Below, in pieces: positions 24,718 through 32,604 of a stretch of DNA of 53,439 bases. The notes beneath the pieces are model-generated. The model saw only the letters and a list, made by a program, of their open reading frames with translations. It made no database searches and had not been told where the DNA came from. The DNA is from Bacillota bacterium (GTDB lineage Bacteria; Bacillota; Clostridia; Oscillospirales; Oscillospiraceae): positions 1 through 53,439 of the forward strand of contig JAQXVF010000049.1 of NCBI GenBank assembly GCA_029224785.1. Direction: 5' to 3'. Each line of letters begins with the position of its first letter. The first letter of the stretch is position 1. Position numbers and translations under genes: made by a program.

Positions 24718-26087
24718 TTCGCGTCCTCCTTCCCCAGCGCCTGCTTCACCTGTTGGGCAATGCCGAATGCATACAGCTCGTAGTAAATCACAGCCGTGCT
24801 GCCGGGAGCCGTCAGGCCGGATATCCGGGTGCATAGCTCCCCATAGTCCGGGAACAGTGCCAGTTTCTCCGAATCCACTCCGGCCAGGTACAGCCGCAGA
24901 GCCAGATCCCGGCAGCGGGTACCTCCCAGGAAGATCCTGTGGACATCCTCACCCTTCAGAGCATCAAAATCCGTATCGTACAGCCAGGAGATGTCCTCCG
25001 ATCCATGGACCTTGTCCTTGGAGTCGGTGATCAGAAGCACCACATCCTTGGTGCCCTCCACGTGGTTCAGGTAGGCAATACTCCGGGAGGAGGAGACGGG
25101 ATTCTGATTCTTGCACAGCATGGTGACCACCCGATGGCCCGCCATCTCGCTGTCGGCAAATCGGGTGCCGATACTGGCGAACTCCTGCACTCCCTGCCGG
25201 ATCCGCTGGGGATCCATCCCCATCAGGCGGCACATAGCCACCGCTGCGGTGGTATTAAACACCTGGAACAGATTCCCGCCGGAAAACGGCAGCGTCAGCC
25301 CCGGCTGGCAATCCTCGCAGAAAGTAAAGGTACCTGCGGCATAATCCACGTCCTTTGCGGAATATGCCGGCGCGGGCATACGGAACCCACAGGAGCATAC
25401 CGGTTTTCCGATGTGGTGGTAGTGGTAGTACTCGTATTTCAGCGGTCTGTGGCACTGGGGACACACCTTGCAGTCACAGGTGATGTTTTCGCAGTTCTCC
25501 GTGGACTCCGACGTTCTGTCCACCGCATAATAGATCTGCTGATTTCTCCCCTGACCCAGAAGACCCGAAATGGGATCGTTTCCGTTCAGCAGGAGCACGG
25601 TGCTTTCCGGCAAATAGTCATCCATTTTATGGAAAATGTATTCGCTGTGTCCGTTCCGTTTGATGGAATCCCGGAACAGATTGGTACACAGCAGATAGGT
25701 AGGCGTGATTTTCGTGTAGATATAGGGGGAGGAACGCTCGTCCACCTCCAAAACCGCCGCGTCCGCCTCCACTCTGCCCCGGAAGTCAGATCGTTTCGCC
25801 AATGCGGTGATCAGGCCGGTCTCCATGTTGGATCCCTCACTGTTGTTCACCACATCCAGCCCGCCGCACCGCAGAAGATGGGTCAGCAGATTGGAGGTTC
25901 CGGTTTTTCCGTTGGTACCGGTGACGCAGATCACCGTCCGGGGCATTTGGAACCGGGCCAGCACATCCGGGCAGATCTTTTTCATGATCACGCCGGGAAT
26001 GTTTGTCCCTCTTCCTGCCATAAGCTTCAGGAAGGACGCCGTGATTTTCCCTGCAGCCAGGGCAAGTCGAAAGCGCAAATGATCCAT
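24714..26087 (-). CDS. murT: MurT-like Mur ligase with DUF1727 domain
   Basis: 457 residues. Mur ligase ATP-binding motif VTGTNGKTGTSN (about residues 55-66), then a cysteine-rich zinc ribbon (CDCKVCPQC ... CSCG, about residues 200-240), and a C-terminal DUF1727 domain with ITDSKDKVHGSEDISWLYDTDF. MurT with GatD amidates the second residue of lipid II. The partner here lacks the usual amidotransferase residues, so the reaction is uncertain. GAGGTGAAAAGCC precedes the ATG, and a TTGACA/TAAAAT promoter lies upstream. Confidence 0.9.
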   Translation of the reverse strand: MDHLRFRLALAAGKITASFLKLMAGRGTNIPGVIMKKICPDVLARFQMPRTVICVTGTNGKTGTSNLLTHLLRCGGLDVVNNSEGSNMETGLITALAKRSDFRGRVEADAAVLEVDERSSPYIYTKITPTYLLCTNLFRDSIKRNGHSEYIFHKMDDYLPESTVLLLNGNDPISGLLGQGRNQQIYYAVDRTSESTENCENITCDCKVCPQCHRPLKYEYYHYHHIGKPVCSCGFRMPAPAYSAKDVDYAAGTFTFCEDCQPGLTLPFSGGNLFQVFNTTAAVAMCRLMGMDPQRIRQGVQEFASIGTRFADSEMAGHRVVTMLCKNQNPVSSSRSIAYLNHVEGTKDVVLLITDSKDKVHGSEDISWLYDTDFDALKGEDVHRIFLGGTRCRDLALRLYLAGVDSEKLALFPDYGELCTRISGLTAPGSTAVIYYELYAFGIAQQVKQALGKEDAK

Positions 26088-26124
26088 GGCTTTTCACCTC
26101 ATGATTTCTCTGAAAACTCTTTTT

Positions 26125-26153
26125 ATTTTAGTCCGAACAGGTTCTTCTGTCAA
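26125..26153 (-). promoter_or_regulatory. sigma-A promoter for murT-gatD
   Basis: Minus strand TTGACA (26153-26148), 17-base spacer, TAAAAT (26130-26125), about 38 bases before the murT ATG. Confidence 0.8.
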
Positions 26154-26185
26154 TATTCTTCGGCAGAAAAGCCCATTTCAGTCAG

Positions 26186-26217
26186 AAAGGGATTCTGCAT
26201 TTCCCAGAATCCCCTTT
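26186..26217 (-). terminator. terminator after the uracil-DNA glycosylase gene
   Basis: AAAGGGATTCTG (26186-26197) pairs with CAGAATCCCCTTT (26205-26217) with one bulged base. Read leftward it ends in CCCTTTCTG, just past the stop at 26220. Confidence 0.6.
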
Positions 26218-26219
26218 GA

Positions 26220-26783
26220 TTAAGGCAATATATGCAGGCTGCAGATCTTTTCCCGGATCGCCAGCAGATCGTCGAAGGTCTCCGGACGTTTGCTGACATC
26301 CCGCAGCAATGCAGACGGATGATAGATCGCGGTCATCCAGATTCCGCCACGCTCCTCCCACTGTCCGTGTTCGGAGCTGATCCGGTAGTCCTGCCGGATC
26401 AGCCGCTTGGCAGCAATCCGTCCAAGGCAAACCAGAATCTTTGGCCGGATAAGCGCGGTCTGGTTCCGCAAAAACCCGATGCAGGCATTCTGCTCTGTCT
26501 CCAGCGGATCCCGGTTTCCGGGTGGCCGACACTTGACGATATTCGTGATATAGCAGTTTTCCCGATTCAGATCAATGATGGACAGCATATCGTCCAGCAG
26601 TTTCCCGGCAGGTCCCACGAAGGGCTCACCCTTCAGATCCTCCTGTTCGCCGGGACCCTCTCCGACAAAAAGGATGGATGCATCCCGTTTTCCGATGCCA
26701 AAGACCACCTGATGCCGGGTTTCGCAAAGCCCGCAGCGTGTGCAGGCCCGGCACTGCCGTTCCAGTTCCTCCCAGGGCATCAT
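26220..26783 (-). CDS. uracil-DNA glycosylase, family 4 (Fe-S type)
   Basis: 187 residues. Removes uracil from DNA. Family 4 signs: cysteines for the 4Fe-4S cluster (Cys14, Cys17, and later Cys85, Cys101), active-site GEGPGEQED (about 41-49), GEPFVGPAGKLLD, and HPSALLRD near the C-terminus. It begins by overlapping the stop of the carboxypeptidase gene (ATGATG). The ribosome site AGGAG lies in that gene's 3' end. Confidence 0.92.
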   Translation of the reverse strand: MMPWEELERQCRACTRCGLCETRHQVVFGIGKRDASILFVGEGPGEQEDLKGEPFVGPAGKLLDDMLSIIDLNRENCYITNIVKCRPPGNRDPLETEQNACIGFLRNQTALIRPKILVCLGRIAAKRLIRQDYRISSEHGQWEERGGIWMTAIYHPSALLRDVSKRPETFDDLLAIREKICSLHILP

Positions 26784-28249
26784 CGCCTTCTTCTCCTCTC
26801 CTCCGCTCTCCTTCGGTCACGGCGCCGCTGCCGTCTGGACCGGATCACAAAGGTCCTGACGGTAAACGCCAGAAACACAAACAGCAGTACCAGGAACACC
26901 GCGCCGAAAACCTCCAGCACCGTTTTCGATCCGCTGCCTTTGTCCTCTGCCGCTTCCGGTGCCTGCTCCTGCACACCATCCAGAGGCACCGAAGCCGTGC
27001 TCACCGCCACGGGGGCCAGGGTAACCAGTTCCGTGGTCCCCACGCAGAAATTCCGGTACCAGCATTCCAGCGTGCCTACCGTCACCCCTTCCTCCAGGGG
27101 GGCTTTCAGAAGGCTTTCATCTACATGGACCTCCCGACGGATCTCCGCAGAAGTCATATTGGCAGGCAGCAGCGACAGCACACCTTCCTTGGCTCCCAGT
27201 GCAACGTCATTGGCTCCGTTCACCACCGGATACTGGGCCACCGCCTGACCGGCACAGACCGTCTCCGCGTTTTTATAGTCCTCGTAGGCAAAGTCCAGAA
27301 GTCCCCGGGCATCCTCCAGATTGCCGAATGCCAGGGTAGCACCGGTTTCTTCGTTGATGGTGATATCGCCGCCCAGGGTCACAACAATGTATTTCGTGTT
27401 CCGTTTTTCCGCGCTGATTACCGCATTCCAGGTATCCATGTAGGTAGTGCCAACTTTTCCTCCCTGAATGCTGGGATCGTAATAGTTGAACATCACGGTG
27501 CTGTAGATCATGTAATTGCTGGTGCGGAAGTACCTGGGCTCCGACAGATTGGTAGCAGGCATTTCGTAATAGGACGTGGAATAGCAGTCCCAGAATGCCG
27601 GAATCTTCACTGCCTCCCGGGTGATCTTCGCCATGTCCCGGGCAGTGGTGTAGTTCCCTTCGCTGTGAAGCCCGTAGGGATTGTCAAAGTGGGTGCCGGT
27701 GCAGCCCAGCTCCTCCGCCCGCCGGTTCATTTCCTCCACAAAAGCATCCACCGTGGAGGTGACGTGCAAGGCCGCCACCGTAACCGCGTCGTTTGCCGAT
27801 TCCACCATGATGGCGTACATCAACTGCTCCATGGTGACGATCTCCCCCACCACCAGATCCATGCCATAGGCATTCCAGGGCACCGCATCCAGCGCCGCCT
27901 GGGTAACGGTGATCTGATCGTCCATGTTTCCCTTTTCCGCAAGGATCAGGCAGGTCATAATCTTCGTCAGGCTGCCGGGGAACATCTGCATATCCGGGTT
28001 GTAGGCGTACAGCAGCGTATCCGAATTCAGCTCATACAGGAACGCGGCATCGCAGGTCTTCAGCAGATTTTGGTTCCCCGCCAGAGAAACCGGTGCATCC
28101 ATAGTCCGGCAGCTCAGAGTCTGTTGGGCAGAAGGAGCGGTAGCATTCTCCGGCCCGGAAGGCTCATTCTCCGTCTCTTCGGCAAAAGCCGGCGCTGCCA
28201 GAGACAGCAGCAGGGAAAGAGAAAGGATCAAACTCCATATTTTTTTCAT
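26780..28249 (-). CDS. D-alanyl-D-alanine carboxypeptidase with C-terminal membrane anchor and basic tail
   Basis: 489 residues. A second PBP5-like enzyme: signal peptide (MKKIWSLILS to AFAEE), SLTK (Ser93-Lys96), SAN (151-153). The third motif, KTG, is replaced by KVG (265-267). The C-terminal part has a membrane span (about residues 440-463) and ends in an extreme Arg-rich tail on the cytosolic side (RSRRQRRRDRRR and after). The KVG change and the tail are unusual compared with DacA-type enzymes. The start is ATG at 28249 with GAGGAAT upstream. Confidence 0.85.
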   Translation of the reverse strand: MKKIWSLILSLSLLLSLAAPAFAEETENEPSGPENATAPSAQQTLSCRTMDAPVSLAGNQNLLKTCDAAFLYELNSDTLLYAYNPDMQMFPGSLTKIMTCLILAEKGNMDDQITVTQAALDAVPWNAYGMDLVVGEIVTMEQLMYAIMVESANDAVTVAALHVTSTVDAFVEEMNRRAEELGCTGTHFDNPYGLHSEGNYTTARDMAKITREAVKIPAFWDCYSTSYYEMPATNLSEPRYFRTSNYMIYSTVMFNYYDPSIQGGKVGTTYMDTWNAVISAEKRNTKYIVVTLGGDITINEETGATLAFGNLEDARGLLDFAYEDYKNAETVCAGQAVAQYPVVNGANDVALGAKEGVLSLLPANMTSAEIRREVHVDESLLKAPLEEGVTVGTLECWYRNFCVGTTELVTLAPVAVSTASVPLDGVQEQAPEAAEDKGSGSKTVLEVFGAVFLVLLFVFLAFTVRTFVIRSRRQRRRDRRRAEERRRRR

Positions 28250-28277
28250 TTTTATTCCTCTTTATTCTCGTCTGCAC

Positions 28278-28324
28278 TTGTGAAAGCGGGACGATTCATG
28301 TTATAATCACTTTGTTATTATAAC
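28278..28324. promoter_or_regulatory. overlapping divergent promoters with inverted repeat
   Basis: Rightward: TTGTGA (28278-28283), 18-base spacer, TATAAT (28302-28307). The sequence GTTATAAT (28300-28307) is mirrored by ATTATAAC (28317-28324), which contains a TATAAT for leftward reading toward the carboxypeptidase gene. The symmetrical arms overlap both -10 boxes and could be a regulator site as well. Confidence 0.5.
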
Positions 28325-28363
28325 AGCAATCGGCCCCTTCGTCAATGCAGGAGGTTCCAGGAG

Positions 28364-28885
28364 ATGAAAAAAGCAGGACTCTATTCCCTTATGCTGCTGA
28401 ATCTGGCAGTCATTGCCTTCCTTTCGGGCTTTTTCGTGGGCAGAAACACCGCGCCTCAGCCGGTATCCGTTACGGTCCTGTCCTCCCGGGCAGAGGCTGC
28501 GGTTTCGTCTCAGCCGTCCGTCTCCGTCGAATCGGAAACGGATGCCGCCGGATCTCAGCCCTCGGAAGAGCGATCCTCCCCATCGGAGGAGCCTGCGGTT
28601 TCTTCCCTGTCCGCTCCGACAGACCCGGAGACCGGCACCCTGTCCCATTCTTCGGAGGAATCCGCCGCCCCATCGGAAGAGACCCCGTCTTCCGGTCTGG
28701 TGAACGTCAACACCGCTTCTCTGGATGAGCTGACCACCCTGCCCGGCATCGGGCCCGTTCTGGGACAGAACATCATTGATTACCGCAATTCACACGGGGA
28801 CTTTACGGACAAATACCAGCTTCTCAATGTGTCCGGGATCGGGGAGAAGCGGCTCGCCGCCATCTTCGATCTGATCTGCTTATAG
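28364..28885 (+). CDS. ComEA-like DNA-binding protein with helix-hairpin-helix domain
   Basis: 173 residues. N-terminal membrane anchor (about residues 5-25), a long Ser/Glu-rich low-complexity linker (about 36-110), then the ComEA helix-hairpin-helix pair: VNVNTASLDELTTLPGIGP and VSGIGEKRLAAI. ComEA binds incoming DNA at the surface during competence; here no ComEC is adjacent. AGGAG lies before the ATG. The two-component genes follow 9 bases after the stop. Confidence 0.82.
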   Translation: MKKAGLYSLMLLNLAVIAFLSGFFVGRNTAPQPVSVTVLSSRAEAAVSSQPSVSVESETDAAGSQPSEERSSPSEEPAVSSLSAPTDPETGTLSHSSEESAAPSEETPSSGLVNVNTASLDELTTLPGIGPVLGQNIIDYRNSHGDFTDKYQLLNVSGIGEKRLAAIFDLICL

Positions 28886-28894
28886 GAGGACAAA

Positions 28895-29575
28895 ATGAAA
28901 ATATTAGTCGTGGATGACGAAGAACTGTTGGTAAAAGGCATTCGCTTCAACCTTCAGAAGGACGGATACGAGGTCGTAACCGGCTCCAACGGTGCCGAGG
29001 CCATTGAGATTGCCAGAACCCAGGACATTTCCCTGATTGTTCTGGATGTGATGATGCCGGAGATCGACGGTCTGACTGCCTGCCAAAAAATCCGGGAGTT
29101 TTCCGATGTTCCCATCATTCTGCTTACCGCCAAGGCAGATGATATGGACAAGCTCATGGGCTTCGACTACGGTGCCGATGACTACCTGACAAAGCCCTTT
29201 AACATTCTGGAGCTGAAGGCCCGGATCCGAGCATTGCTTCGCCGCTCCGCTTCCGGTTCCAAGGAGGAGCAGAACCGTCTGACCATCGGGAACATCACCC
29301 TGGATCTGGATTCCCGGAATGCCTTCCGTGGAAACGTTCTGGCTGACCTCACCGCTAAGGAGTTTGACGTGGTGGAGTACCTGATGCGCAATCCCAACCG
29401 GGTCTTTTCCCGGGAGGCCCTGCTGGACACCATCTGGGCCTACGAATACCGCAGCGATATTCGTACTGTGGACGTGCATATCCGCAGGCTTCGGGAAAAG
29501 CTGGAGGAAAACCCTGCGGAACCCAAGTATATTATGACGAAATGGGGCGTTGGCTATTACTTCCGAAAACCATAA
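28895..29575 (+). CDS. OmpR family response regulator
   Basis: 226 residues. Receiver domain with Asp7/Asp8, the phosphorylated Asp51 (LIVLDVMMPEIDG), and Lys100 (ADDYLTKPFN). The winged-helix DNA-binding domain follows (LTAKEFDVVEYLMRNPNRVFSREALL ... DVHIRRLREKLEENP). GGAGG precedes the ATG. It overlaps the kinase gene by 26 bases. The trigger and targets are not visible. Confidence 0.94.
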   Translation: MKILVVDDEELLVKGIRFNLQKDGYEVVTGSNGAEAIEIARTQDISLIVLDVMMPEIDGLTACQKIREFSDVPIILLTAKADDMDKLMGFDYGADDYLTKPFNILELKARIRALLRRSASGSKEEQNRLTIGNITLDLDSRNAFRGNVLADLTAKEFDVVEYLMRNPNRVFSREALLDTIWAYEYRSDIRTVDVHIRRLREKLEENPAEPKYIMTKWGVGYYFRKP

Positions 29576-31022
29576 CCGGACTCTCTTCCGATTCCGGTAT
29601 TCCAAGACTCAGGTCCTGTATGCCTCTGTGTATGTGGTGGTGACGTTCCTGTTTCTGTTGTTTCTGAACATCTACTGCTCCTTGGCCAGCCAGCGGCTTT
29701 TCTATCAGGCAAAGCAAGTGTCCATGCTGGAAAAAGCCCGGCTGACTGCCTCTGAGCTGTCGGACATGGAGGTCATGAACACCGCCGCTGCGGAAGCAGT
29801 GATTCATTCCATGGATTCGCTGACCGTGGACCACCTGATCGTGACCGACGGAAGTGGGCTTCCCCTTTATTCCTCCTCCATACCCGGATACGAAGCCGAC
29901 AAACAGGAGATTCCGGAGGAAGTGACCCTGGCTCTGTCCGGAAACGATGTCTTTACCTGGTTTTATCAGGACGGCTATATGCAGTCCCACGCCGCCGTCC
30001 CCTTCTATTCCCGGGGATCTCTTGCCGGCTGCATTTTCCTGATGGAGATGGACAGGGAGCAGGGTGTGCTGATCCACTCGCTGCAGCAGAATCTTCTGCG
30101 CTTCTCCCTGGTCATGGAGCTGGCGGTTATTGTCTTCTCTCTGATATTTTCCAGCAGCTTCTCTACCCGCCTGAGCAAAATCATGACCTCCGTCCGGGGC
30201 ATTCAGGCCGGAGATTATTCCCAGAAGGTCTATGTGGGCGGCAGAGACGAGTTGACTTTCCTGGGTGATGAGATCAACGACCTGACGGAACGGCTCCAGA
30301 CCTCTGAAAAGAAGCGCCAGCAATTCGTCTCCGATGCTTCCCATGAGCTGAAGACTCCCCTGGCTTCCATCAAGCTTCTGACGGACTCCATCCTTCAGAA
30401 CAGCATGGATCCGGAAACCACCCGGGAATTCGTGGAGGACATCGGAAACGAGGCAGAGCGTCTCAACCGGATGAGCCAGAAGCTGCTGACCCTGACCCGG
30501 GCAGACGATGTGCTGCCGGAAGCGGATGCCGAGATCATTTTCATGGCGCCGACCATTACCCGTGTGGTGAAAATGCTCCAGGGCATTGCCCTGCAGAACA
30601 ACATCTCCATCCACACGGACCTGAGCCGGGACAGCACCATCCTGATCCCCGAGGATGACCTGTATCAAATTGCCTTCAATCTGACGGAAAACGGCCTGAA
30701 ATACAACACCCCCGGCGGAACACTTACCATTTGCCTGGGCATCTCCGGGGAGAATGCCACCATCACTTTTACGGACACCGGTGTGGGAATCCCGGAGGAA
30801 TCCCTGTCCCACATTTTCGAACGGTTTTACCGGGTAGACAAGGCCCGATCCCGGAAATCCGGCGGAAGCGGCCTGGGGCTTGCCATCGTCCGCAGCATTG
30901 TGGAACGGAACCGTGGGGAAATTCTGGTGGAAAGCCAGCCGGGAACGGGAAGTCGCTTTACCGTTTCCTTCCCCGTGTTCGATACATTTGATCCGGACGG
31001 TCCGGATCTGAAGGGAGAATAA
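29550..31022 (+). CDS. sensor histidine kinase
   Basis: 490 residues from a TTG start inside the response regulator gene; the next Met is well after the first membrane span, so TTG is the best choice. Two transmembrane segments (about 23-47 and 184-203) flank an extracytoplasmic sensor; HAMP follows, then HisKA with SDASHELKTPL (His265), and the HATPase with NLTENGLKYN, DTGVGI and GGSGLGLAIV. It works with the response regulator just upstream. It is about the size of PhoR-type kinases. Confidence 0.9.
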   Translation: MAITSENHNRTLFRFRYSKTQVLYASVYVVVTFLFLLFLNIYCSLASQRLFYQAKQVSMLEKARLTASELSDMEVMNTAAAEAVIHSMDSLTVDHLIVTDGSGLPLYSSSIPGYEADKQEIPEEVTLALSGNDVFTWFYQDGYMQSHAAVPFYSRGSLAGCIFLMEMDREQGVLIHSLQQNLLRFSLVMELAVIVFSLIFSSSFSTRLSKIMTSVRGIQAGDYSQKVYVGGRDELTFLGDEINDLTERLQTSEKKRQQFVSDASHELKTPLASIKLLTDSILQNSMDPETTREFVEDIGNEAERLNRMSQKLLTLTRADDVLPEADAEIIFMAPTITRVVKMLQGIALQNNISIHTDLSRDSTILIPEDDLYQIAFNLTENGLKYNTPGGTLTICLGISGENATITFTDTGVGIPEESLSHIFERFYRVDKARSRKSGGSGLGLAIVRSIVERNRGEILVESQPGTGSRFTVSFPVFDTFDPDGPDLKGE

Positions 31023-31024
31023 GC

Positions 31025-31783
31025 ATGAAACTGGTTTCCTGGAACGTCAACGGCCTGCGGGCCTGTATGGGGAAAGGGTTTTCCGAAGCCTTTTCCCGCC
31101 TGGACAGTGATTTCTTCTGCCTGCAGGAGACGAAGCTGTCTCCCGGGCAGTTTTCTCTGGATCTGCCCGGGTATTTCCAGTTTTGGAATTACGCAGAGAA
31201 AAAGGGTTACTCCGGCACGGCAATCTTCGCCAAAGAAGCACCCCTGAATGTTGTCTATGGTATCGGTGTCCCGGAACTGGACACCGAAGGCCGGATGATC
31301 ACCCTGGAATATCCGGATTTCTTTCTGGTGACCTGCTATACTCCCAATGCTCAGCGGGAGCTTGCCCGGATCGGGCACCGTCTCCGTTGGGAAGAGGCTT
31401 TCCGGGATCGCCTGACGGAATTAGACCGGCAGAAAAGTGTAATCATCTGCGGAGATCTGAACGTGGCTCATCAGGACATTGATCTGAAAAATCCCGGCCC
31501 CAATCGGGGAAACGCCGGTTTCTCCGATGCGGAACGGAGCTGTTTTTCCCGACTTCTGTCCTCCGGGTTCACGGACACCTTCCGGCATCTGCACCCGGAT
31601 CAGGCCGGCGCTTATTCCTGGTGGAGCTACCTGTTCCACGCCCGGGAAAAGAACGCCGGATGGCGCATCGACTACTTCCTGGTGTCCGACCGGATCCGGG
31701 ATGGCATCCGGGCAGCGGAGATCCACAGCGACATCTTCGGTTCCGATCACTGTCCTGTCTCTCTGGAGATCCAGATGCCGTAA
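31025..31783 (+). CDS. xth: exodeoxyribonuclease III / AP endonuclease
   Basis: 252 residues. Repairs abasic sites and trims 3' ends. Family motifs: SWNVNGLRACM, LQETKLS, CGDLNVAHQDIDLKNP, the RIDYFLVSD segment and the C-terminal SDHCPVSLEI. It starts two bases after the kinase stop, so it is in that operon. Its last 37 bases overlap the convergent gene at 31747. Confidence 0.95.
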   Translation: MKLVSWNVNGLRACMGKGFSEAFSRLDSDFFCLQETKLSPGQFSLDLPGYFQFWNYAEKKGYSGTAIFAKEAPLNVVYGIGVPELDTEGRMITLEYPDFFLVTCYTPNAQRELARIGHRLRWEEAFRDRLTELDRQKSVIICGDLNVAHQDIDLKNPGPNRGNAGFSDAERSCFSRLLSSGFTDTFRHLHPDQAGAYSWWSYLFHAREKNAGWRIDYFLVSDRIRDGIRAAEIHSDIFGSDHCPVSLEIQMP

Positions 31784-32118
31784 ATCCCCTCCCGTACTTC
31801 CCATCTTCCGTATGGCAACTGCTCCGGACAGGCAAAGGGCTTTTCCTCCGTCACCGGGAAAAAGCCGCTTTCCGGCTCCTCCAGGCTGAAAAAGCAGTTC
31901 CCCGGGGGATACTCCCTGGCCGGTATCCGTTTTTCCAGCCTGAGACTGCCGCCTTCCGGCTGCATCACCCCAAGAAGCGTCTTTTTCCCCTGGTCAACGA
32001 TGTATAGCCGGCAGATTTTCCGGCTGACCGCCGGGCAGACACAGCGGATCCAAACATACAATCCGCTGAAAACCGTGTCAACCGAGCCGATCTGCTTCCC
32101 TTTCCAGTCGATCTGCAT
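31747..32118 (-). CDS. small protein of unknown function behind a hairpin-masked ribosome site
   Basis: 123 residues, soluble, mostly beta by appearance; no family recognised. The ATG at 32118 has GGGGGG six bases upstream, but those bases form the 3' arm of a 13-bp hairpin (32125-32155). It is convergent with and overlaps the xth gene by 37 bases. It lies 41 bases after the mazF stop and may share its transcript. Confidence 0.6.
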   Translation of the reverse strand: MQIDWKGKQIGSVDTVFSGLYVWIRCVCPAVSRKICRLYIVDQGKKTLLGVMQPEGGSLRLEKRIPAREYPPGNCFFSLEEPESGFFPVTEEKPFACPEQLPYGRWEVREGIYGIWISRETGQ

Positions 32119-32124
32119 AACAAT

Positions 32125-32155
32125 CCCCCCGAATGCAGCATATGCATCCGGGGGG
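32125..32155 (-). promoter_or_regulatory. hairpin covering the ribosome site of the gene at 32118
   Basis: In minus-strand RNA CCCCCCG pairs with CGGGGGG and AUGCA with UGCAU, joined by a G-U pair; loop UAUGC. On the plus strand the same place is an A-C mismatch, so the structure fits the leftward RNA better. The G-run is the only ribosome site for the ATG at 32118. It could also act as a rightward terminator (TGTTTTATC follows). Confidence 0.55.
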
Positions 32156-32159
32156 TGTT

Positions 32160-32522
32160 TTATCTCTCGCCTTCCGACAGGCCGAAACTGATGGCAATGG
32201 CATCATCCACCTGCTGCATCTGATTGGTACTCAGATGTCCCATATGCTCCCGCAGACGGCGCTTATCAATGGTACGGATCTGCTCCAGCAGGATCACGGA
32301 ATCCTTGCTGAGCCCAACGCTTCCGCCGGCTATGTTGATATGGGTCGGGAGCCTGGCCTTTCCTGTCTGGCTGGTGATGGCGGCGGCAATCACGGTGGGG
32401 GAATGGCGGTTCCCCGTATCGTTCTGCACGATGAGGACCGGTCGTGTCCCCCCCTGTTCGCTGCCAACCACCGGCGACAGATCCGCATAGAAAATATCGC
32501 CTCGCTTGACTGAACTGTCCAT
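32160..32522 (-). CDS. mazF: type II toxin MazF/EndoA, mRNA interferase
   Basis: 120 residues. Cleaves mRNA (EndoA cuts at UACAU). The sequence is close to Bacillus Endo[22 protein letters not shown], then [10 protein letters not shown], with the catalytic Arg27 and Thr50 (AAAITSQ) conserved. The ATG at 32522 has GGAGTG nine bases before it; a longer frame was rejected. Usually alr and the antitoxin mazE precede it; here neither is visible between the lipoprotein (ends 32605) and this start. Confidence 0.92.
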   Translation of the reverse strand: MDSSVKRGDIFYADLSPVVGSEQGGTRPVLIVQNDTGNRHSPTVIAAAITSQTGKARLPTHINIAGGSVGLSKDSVILLEQIRTIDKRRLREHMGHLSTNQMQQVDDAIAISFGLSEGER

Positions 32523-32539
32523 TTGCTTCACACTCCGAA

Positions 32540-32581
32540 GAATCATTACCTTCGCTACCGTCTATGTAGCGCGGCTGATTC
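32540..32581 (-). promoter_or_regulatory. structured leader of mazF
   Basis: Two nested inverted repeats lie between the lipoprotein stop and the mazF ribosome site: GAATCA/TGATTC (32540-32545 with 32576-32581), and inside it CGCTAC/GTAGCG (32553-32558 with 32566-32571). No antitoxin frame fits here. It may be an RNA control element or a remnant. Confidence 0.4.
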
Positions 32582-32604
32582 TATTCTCCCACGCCTGCCG
32601 AAAA

